A stretch of 36,527 nucleotides of DNA, from positions 1 to 36,527 of the forward strand of contig NZ_MUNF01000055.1 of the NCBI RefSeq assembly GCF_002154555.1, written 5' to 3'. A program made the position numbers and the translations under genes. The notes under the pieces were generated by a model. It was not told the origin of the DNA. It worked only from the letters and a program-made list of their open reading frames with translations, and did not search any database. Below, piece by piece: positions 32,240 to 36,527 of this stretch (positions are counted from its first letter, which is position 1; the number at the start of each line of letters is the position of its first letter). The stretch is from Streptomyces murinus. Its GTDB lineage: Bacteria > Actinomycetota > Actinomycetes > Streptomycetales > Streptomycetaceae.

Positions 32240-33118
32240 GTGGTGACCCAGGAGCACATGGCAGTCAACGGCAGCGGCAGACGCAGCCCCCAGGAGATCG
32301 CGGGCGTCCTGCGCGAGCGGATGCGCGCCGGGATTCTGCGGCCGGGCGAACGGCTGCCCACTCAGGCCGAGTTGGCCGAGGAGTTCGGCGTCGAGCGGGG
32401 TGCCGTACGCCAGGCGCTGCGGGTGCTCCAGCAGGACGGACTGCTCAGCGGTGTCAGCAAGGGCAGTCCGCCGCGGGTCGCCGAGCAGCGGTCCGGAGTC
32501 GGGGAGCCCCAGCCCACGATGGTGGCCCTCGCGCCCCGGCTGACCGACGCGTTCGCGGCGCCGCAGGTGCGGATCGACGCCGTCTGTCTGACCGCGCAGA
32601 GCCTGATCCCGGCCCTTGGTGAACCGTTGCGCCTGATCCACGAGGGCAAGCTGCGCCCGGAGCGGATCGATGTCCGCGTCCTGCTGCCCTCGCGGGAGAT
32701 CAGCCTCGCCTTCCCGGTCTCGGTCGACGCCGGGAGCGCGGAGGACGACGCGGTGCACCAGCGCTGGCTGGCCATGCGCAACGCCCAGGGGCAGGTGCTC
32801 CAGTACAACCTCCAGGCCCTGCGCGCCACCCATGACATCGACGTCCATGTCACCTTCCGGGCCCTGCCGTTCACCCCGCCGGTGAAGCTGTACCTGCTCA
32901 ACGGGGCCGAGGCGCTCTTCGCGCACTACATGATCACGCGCCGCGCCGAGCCCACCGACAACGGGACGCTGGAGATGTACGACGCGGTCGGCTCCGAGTC
33001 CCTGCTCTTCTCCTTCGAGCGGGGCGCCGGGCAGCGGGACGCGGTGTTCGTGGAGGAATCGCAGAAGTGGTTCGACGCCCTCTGGGAAACCATCTCCACG
33101 GACCTGACACTCTCCTAG
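32240..33118 (+). CDS. devA: DevA, GntR-family developmental regulator
   Basis: A 292-residue GntR protein required for normal aerial growth and sporulation in S. coelicolor. Winged helix near residues 12-80 (RRSPQEIAGVLRERMRAG, GERLPTQAELAEEFGVERGA), then the effector domain (about 90-285), containing LRATHDIDVHVTFRALPFTP. I use the GTG at 32240; GTG 32243 and ATG 32258 are in-frame alternatives. The stop overlaps the devB GTG (TAGTG), so devA-devB is coupled. Autoregulation is known in this system and fits the palindrome upstream. Confidence 0.92.
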   Translation: MVTQEHMAVNGSGRRSPQEIAGVLRERMRAGILRPGERLPTQAELAEEFGVERGAVRQALRVLQQDGLLSGVSKGSPPRVAEQRSGVGEPQPTMVALAPRLTDAFAAPQVRIDAVCLTAQSLIPALGEPLRLIHEGKLRPERIDVRVLLPSREISLAFPVSVDAGSAEDDAVHQRWLAMRNAQGQVLQYNLQALRATHDIDVHVTFRALPFTPPVKLYLLNGAEALFAHYMITRRAEPTDNGTLEMYDAVGSESLLFSFERGAGQRDAVFVEESQKWFDALWETISTDLTLS

Positions 33119-33855
33119 TGACTTCTGATACGACTTCTGATGCGAGCGAGATCGAGAAGCTTCGTGTACTGATCACTTCCGCCCGGGTCGTGCTGTGGGA
33201 CTTCGACGGCCCCATCTGCCGGCTGTTCGCCACGCACAAGGCCGAGCGGATCGCCGCGGACCTGGTGGCCTGGCTGGAGCGGCAGGGCCTGCACGGACTG
33301 CTCACCCCGGCCGAACGCGGCACCCTGGACCCCCAGGTGGTGCTGCGCGCGGTGGGCCGCCGCCGGCCCGGCAGCGACCTCGTCACCGGCCTGGAGGAAC
33401 GCCTCACCCAGGAGGAGCTGCGGGCCGCCGCCTCCGCGCTGCCCACCGCCTGGGCCGACCCGCTGATCCGCACCTGGACCGCCGTCGGCGCCCGGCTCGC
33501 CGTCACCACCAACAACTCGCCACGCGTGGCCCGCAGTTACCTGGAGTCCCGGGGCCTGACCGCCTGCTTCGCGCCGCACCTGTACGGCCGTACCGAGCAT
33601 CTGCACCACCTCAAGCCCGACCCGCACTGCCTGCTGCGCGCCCTCGGTGCCATGGGTGCCGCCCCCACCGCCGCCCTGATGATCGGCGACACTCCCTCCG
33701 ACCTCGCCGCCGCCCGCGACGCCGGGGTCCCCTTCCTGGGCTACGCCCGCAACGAGGCGAAGGAGAAACCTTTGCGCGCGGCCGGCGCCGAGCACGTCGT
33801 ACGGTCGCTGGAACCGCTGTTGCGCCTGCTCAGGGGCGGCCGGGGGGTCGGTTAG
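33118..33855 (+). CDS. devB: DevB, HAD-family phosphatase
   Basis: A 245-residue haloacid-dehalogenase-like hydrolase. Motif I is LWDFDGPICRLF (nucleophile Asp at about residue 26), motif II is in VTTNNSPRVARSYL, and the C-terminal motif is MIGDTPSDLAAA. Cap-domain residues lie between motifs I and II. It starts at GTG 33118, whose first base is the last base of the devA stop. In S. coelicolor devB is cotranscribed with devA and needed for normal development. The substrate is unknown. Confidence 0.9.
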   Translation: MTSDTTSDASEIEKLRVLITSARVVLWDFDGPICRLFATHKAERIAADLVAWLERQGLHGLLTPAERGTLDPQVVLRAVGRRRPGSDLVTGLEERLTQEELRAAASALPTAWADPLIRTWTAVGARLAVTTNNSPRVARSYLESRGLTACFAPHLYGRTEHLHHLKPDPHCLLRALGAMGAAPTAALMIGDTPSDLAAARDAGVPFLGYARNEAKEKPLRAAGAEHVVRSLEPLLRLLRGGRGVG

Positions 33856-34082
33856 CATGCGGAGACGCGGCCGGATCACCGTCCGGCCGCGGGTACACGG
33901 GTGCGGGGCGCGGCGAGGTGCCGGGCCCCGGGCGCCGGATCGGCACAGCCGAGCGGCGGACCACCCGTTGGGCTACTCCACCGCGCCCGGCGGCCGTACC
34001 GGCCGCCACGGGGGAATAGCGTTTCCCCGGACCTGTCGCCCGACCGGTCCTCCCCCTTGTGCGATCGATCCCGGAGCGGCCA
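33856..34082. other. Intergenic region upstream of the tandem kinase gene
   Basis: No gene seen. GC-rich, with a GGCCGTACCGGCC palindrome near 33990. GGGGAATAGCGTTTCCCC near 34012-34029 is a clear short inverted repeat (GGGGAA/TTTCCCC), possibly the devAB terminator. Confidence 0.4.
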
Positions 34083-36254
34083 GTGGGCGCACCGTCCATT
34101 CCCCCTACCGTCGTGGGGAAGCGCGCCGAAGCCATGCGGACGGATGCCGCCTGCCGTGCCTTCGTGGCCCGTGCCGCGGCGGCGGGGGCGAGTCGCGAGG
34201 GCCCGCGCCATCGCGACCACGTACTGCCGCTGACCGAACCGCTCGCCGGTCTGCTCGGCTGGGCCCCGGGCACGCCGGTGACCGTGCGGCTGCCCCGCCC
34301 GGACGCGGCACCGGCCGTGCGCACCTGGGAGAGCGAGGCGCAGATCCTGCGCGCGGTCCACCGGGTGCTGCCCCGGGCGCCGGAGTGCCTGGCCGCCGGG
34401 GAGGGGTACGTCATCCACAGCCATGTGGACGGCCGGACACCGGACGAAGGGCCCCCGCCGCAGGACATCGCCGCGCTGCTCGCCGCCCTCGCCCAGGTGC
34501 GCCGCACCGCGCTGCCGCCGCTGCCCCCGCACTGGCCGCGCAACCACACCGACTCCCAGGGCTTCCTGCGCACCCTCGCCCATCTCGCCGACCGGCAGAT
34601 CCGGGGGGCCGACTGGCGCAGGTACGGCGGCCTGTTCACCGCGCTCGGCGTCCCCGAGGACGCGCTCACCCGCCTCGCCGAGCGGGTGCCCGCGCTGACC
34701 CGCCGCCCGTACGTCCTGCTCCACGGCGATCTGCGCCGCGCCCAACTCGTCGTGACGGACGACGGGTTGCGCTGCACGGGCTGGGAACTGGCGAGCTACG
34801 GCGACCCGTTGTACGACCTCGCCGTCCACCTCGTACGGACGCGCCGCCCCGAGCCCGAGCGTGCGGCACTCGTGCGTGCCTGGGCCGACGCGGTGGCCCG
34901 CGCCCGGCCCGCCGCCGTCGCCGGACTCGGCAAGGACCTGCCCCACTACCTCGCCCTCGAACACGCCCAGTCCCTCTACACCGATGTCGTCCGGGCCGTC
35001 CGCGCCCTGGGCCGCTCCTTCGACCCGGAGTCCCTGGAGCGGGCCACCGCCGTCGTGGGCGACGCCCTGCGCGCGGCCACGGAGCCGCTGCGGCTCGGCC
35101 GGGTGCCCGGCGCCGACGAGATCGAGCGGATCCTCTTCCGGCGCGGCGCCGCCCGGCCCGGCCTGCGCCCCCGGGCCATCGCCTGGACACCGGACCGGCG
35201 GGTCCCCGAACACCCCGGCTTCCCGCACCACGCGGTCGCCGACGCCCTGTTCCTGGAGGGCGCCGCCCCGGCCGAGCGGGTGTTCAAGGGTGCCGCGCAC
35301 CTCACCACCGTGCTCCGGGTGCCCGGCACCGGCTTCCCCGTCGTCGTACGCCGCGAGGTGACCGTCGTACTGCGCCGCGAGCGCAGCTTCCTCAGCGAGC
35401 ACGCCGTCCTCGCCGCCATCGAACGGTCCGGGGTGCCGGTCGCCGCCCCCCGCGTCCTCGCGCTCGGCACCAGCCACGCCGCCGACCCCGCCCACCGCTA
35501 CCGCGGCGACCGCTTCGCCGTGCACACCTACGAGGGCGGTCGCGACCTCGGCCGCCGCCCCGACCACCCGGTCGACGGACTGCGCCCGCACGAGGCGGAC
35601 CACCTGGTCGACCAGCTGGCCGCGCTGACCGGTGTCGACCCGGCCGGCATCGACCCGCTCGGCGGCCGCCCCGGCTTCTACGGCTGGCTCAGCGAGCAGC
35701 TCGTCGCGCTGGTCGAGGCGCTGCCGCGGCAGTCCCAGCAGACGGCCCGCTTCCTCGGTCTGCCGGACGGGCCCCGGCTGCGCGAGATCCTCGCCCGGCA
35801 CCGGGTCACCGACCGCGCCCCCGCCCTGCTGCACGGCGACCTCAACCCCTGGAACCTGGTGCGCCGCGACGACGGCCCCGCCCTCACCCTCATCGACTGG
35901 GAGATGGCCCTGGTCGGGGACCCGCTGTACGAACTGGTCCGGCACATGCACCTCACCCCGACCCGGCCGGAGATCCGTGACCGCATGTTCCGCCGCTGGG
36001 CGGCCCGCCTCGACGCGCGCCACACCCATGACTGGCAGCGGGACTGGCGGGTCTACCGCTGGATCGAGCTGGTCCGCTCGGCCTACGTCGACCTCGACCG
36101 GCTGGTCACCGGATCCAGCCTGGACGCGCCCAACGTACGGCGGGCGGTGGCGTCGTACGGCATGACGCTCACGGCGGCCACGGCCTCGCTGGGGCTGTCC
36201 GGGCGCCCCTGGGGACTGCCCCGGCTGGGACTGCCCCGGCTGGGACTCGGCTGA
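34083..36254 (+). CDS. Tandem aminoglycoside-phosphotransferase-fold protein
   Basis: A 723-residue protein with two APH-like kinase domains in a row. Domain 2 (about 400-690) has an intact catalytic loop H584-G-D586-L-N-P-W-N591 and Mg-binding D605 in LIDWE. In domain 1 (about 40-330) the catalytic-loop Asn is Gln (H214-G-D216-L-R-R-A-Q221) and the Mg-binding Asp is Gly (G233 in TGWE), so it is likely a pseudokinase. The C-terminus has a repeated GLPRLGLPRLGLG tail. I chose the GTG at 34083 (CGGAG upstream); ATG 34134 is an alternative. Natural substrate unknown; drug resistance is not implied. Confidence 0.85.
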   Translation: MGAPSIPPTVVGKRAEAMRTDAACRAFVARAAAAGASREGPRHRDHVLPLTEPLAGLLGWAPGTPVTVRLPRPDAAPAVRTWESEAQILRAVHRVLPRAPECLAAGEGYVIHSHVDGRTPDEGPPPQDIAALLAALAQVRRTALPPLPPHWPRNHTDSQGFLRTLAHLADRQIRGADWRRYGGLFTALGVPEDALTRLAERVPALTRRPYVLLHGDLRRAQLVVTDDGLRCTGWELASYGDPLYDLAVHLVRTRRPEPERAALVRAWADAVARARPAAVAGLGKDLPHYLALEHAQSLYTDVVRAVRALGRSFDPESLERATAVVGDALRAATEPLRLGRVPGADEIERILFRRGAARPGLRPRAIAWTPDRRVPEHPGFPHHAVADALFLEGAAPAERVFKGAAHLTTVLRVPGTGFPVVVRREVTVVLRRERSFLSEHAVLAAIERSGVPVAAPRVLALGTSHAADPAHRYRGDRFAVHTYEGGRDLGRRPDHPVDGLRPHEADHLVDQLAALTGVDPAGIDPLGGRPGFYGWLSEQLVALVEALPRQSQQTARFLGLPDGPRLREILARHRVTDRAPALLHGDLNPWNLVRRDDGPALTLIDWEMALVGDPLYELVRHMHLTPTRPEIRDRMFRRWAARLDARHTHDWQRDWRVYRWIELVRSAYVDLDRLVTGSSLDAPNVRRAVASYGMTLTAATASLGLSGRPWGLPRLGLPRLGLG

Positions 36255-36262
36255 GCACTGCG

Positions 36263-36268
36263 TAGGCT
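36263..36268 (+). promoter_or_regulatory. -10 box of a leaderless promoter for the TetR gene
   Basis: TAGGCT with six bases before the ATG at 36275; no ribosome-binding site. Confidence 0.55.
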
Positions 36269-36274
36269 CGCCCC

Positions 36275-36527
36275 ATGGGTGAGTCGGAGCCGCGTGAGCG
36301 GGAGACGGGAACGCGGGAGCCGGGGCTGCGGGAGCGCAAGCGGCAGCGGATGTACCAGGAGGTGTCGGACACCGCGGTACGGCTGTTCCTGGAGCGGGGC
36401 TTCGACGCGGTGCCGGTGGCGGAGGTGGCCGCGGCCGCCGGGATCTCCAAGCCGACCCTCTTCCGGTACTTCCCGGCCAAGGAGGACCTGGTCCTGCACC
36501 GGATCGCGGACCACGAGGACGAGGCCG
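36275..36527 (+). CDS. TetR family regulator (3' end beyond window)
   Basis: The first 84 residues of a TetR repressor. A charged N-terminal tail (ESEPRERETGTREPGLRERK) precedes the helix-turn-helix (about 22-70) with AEVAAAAGISKPTLFRYFPAKEDLV, typical of the family. The rest lies beyond the window, so the ligand-binding part and target cannot be seen. Read in the same direction as the kinase gene. Confidence 0.92.
   Translation, partial: MGESEPRERETGTREPGLRERKRQRMYQEVSDTAVRLFLERGFDAVPVAEVAAAAGISKPTLFRYFPAKEDLVLHRIADHEDEA

Noticed and set aside
34083-36254. Aminoglycoside resistance kinase
   Set aside because: The fold is shared by many housekeeping small-molecule kinases; the tandem layout and location beside devAB give no link to resistance.

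Overview
The window is a GC-rich stretch of an actinobacterial chromosome, almost certainly Streptomyces. Codon third positions are nearly all G or C, GTG starts and 1-4 bp ATGA/GTGA overlaps are common, many genes look leaderless, and several genes are Streptomyces-type developmental or metabolic regulators (glnR, nur, rsiG, devA/devE/devB). From memory, the backbone order matches the central core region of Streptomyces chromosomes (roughly SCO4144-SCO4192 in S. coelicolor). No tRNA, rRNA, CRISPR array, insertion sequence or prophage was seen.

Layout. 1-5.8 kb, minus strand: a CHAD-domain gene (3' end off the window) overlapping ppk (polyphosphate kinase); then an ABC permease/ATPase/YtrA-type GntR operon with a perfect palindrome over its regulator's ribosome-binding site. 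5.8-13.7 kb, minus strand: mshD (mycothiol synthase), a serine beta-lactamase-like hydrolase, an OmpR-type two-component system, a small basic protein, a membrane-anchored HtrA/trypsin-like protease, a LacI regulator and glnR. 13.8-16.2 kb, plus strand: alpha/beta hydrolase, MoaD/ThiS-like carrier and a multi-pass membrane protein.

16.3-19.4 kb, minus strand, is the accessory part. It holds a short Asp/Pro-rich peptide gene (42 codons) translationally coupled to a PIMT-like (protein-L-isoaspartate methyltransferase) SAM enzyme with a C-terminal extension, the layout expected of a stand-alone aspartimide-type RiPP cassette. Beside it lie remnants of a DUF6879 gene and of an XRE/DUF5753 gene joined out of frame, then an intact DUF397 protein and an intact XRE/DUF5753 regulator. 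I consider the peptide/methyltransferase pair the best candidate for an undescribed system here.

19.4-28.5 kb: two coupled small proteins, a DsrE-like protein, DUF3099 and DUF2993 proteins; a sulfur operon (rhodanese cysA and DUF1416/SseC-like) preceded by a leaderless, cysteine-containing leader ORF; a three-gene operon of paralogous membrane-anchored proteins; a 32-aa membrane peptide and a nitrobindin/FABP-like protein; nur (nickel-responsive Fur protein); a YgfZ-type protein and dtd.

28.6-36.5 kb, plus strand: rsiG (c-di-GMP-dependent anti-sigma factor for WhiG), an Eis-like acetyltransferase, the devE - small membrane protein - devA - devB developmental block with candidate shared operators (AGTTGGC/GCCAACT), a tandem aminoglycoside-phosphotransferase-fold protein whose first half looks catalytically dead, and the start of a TetR regulator. 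Themes are phosphate, nitrogen, sulfur and nickel homeostasis plus sporulation control, with one small accessory islet.
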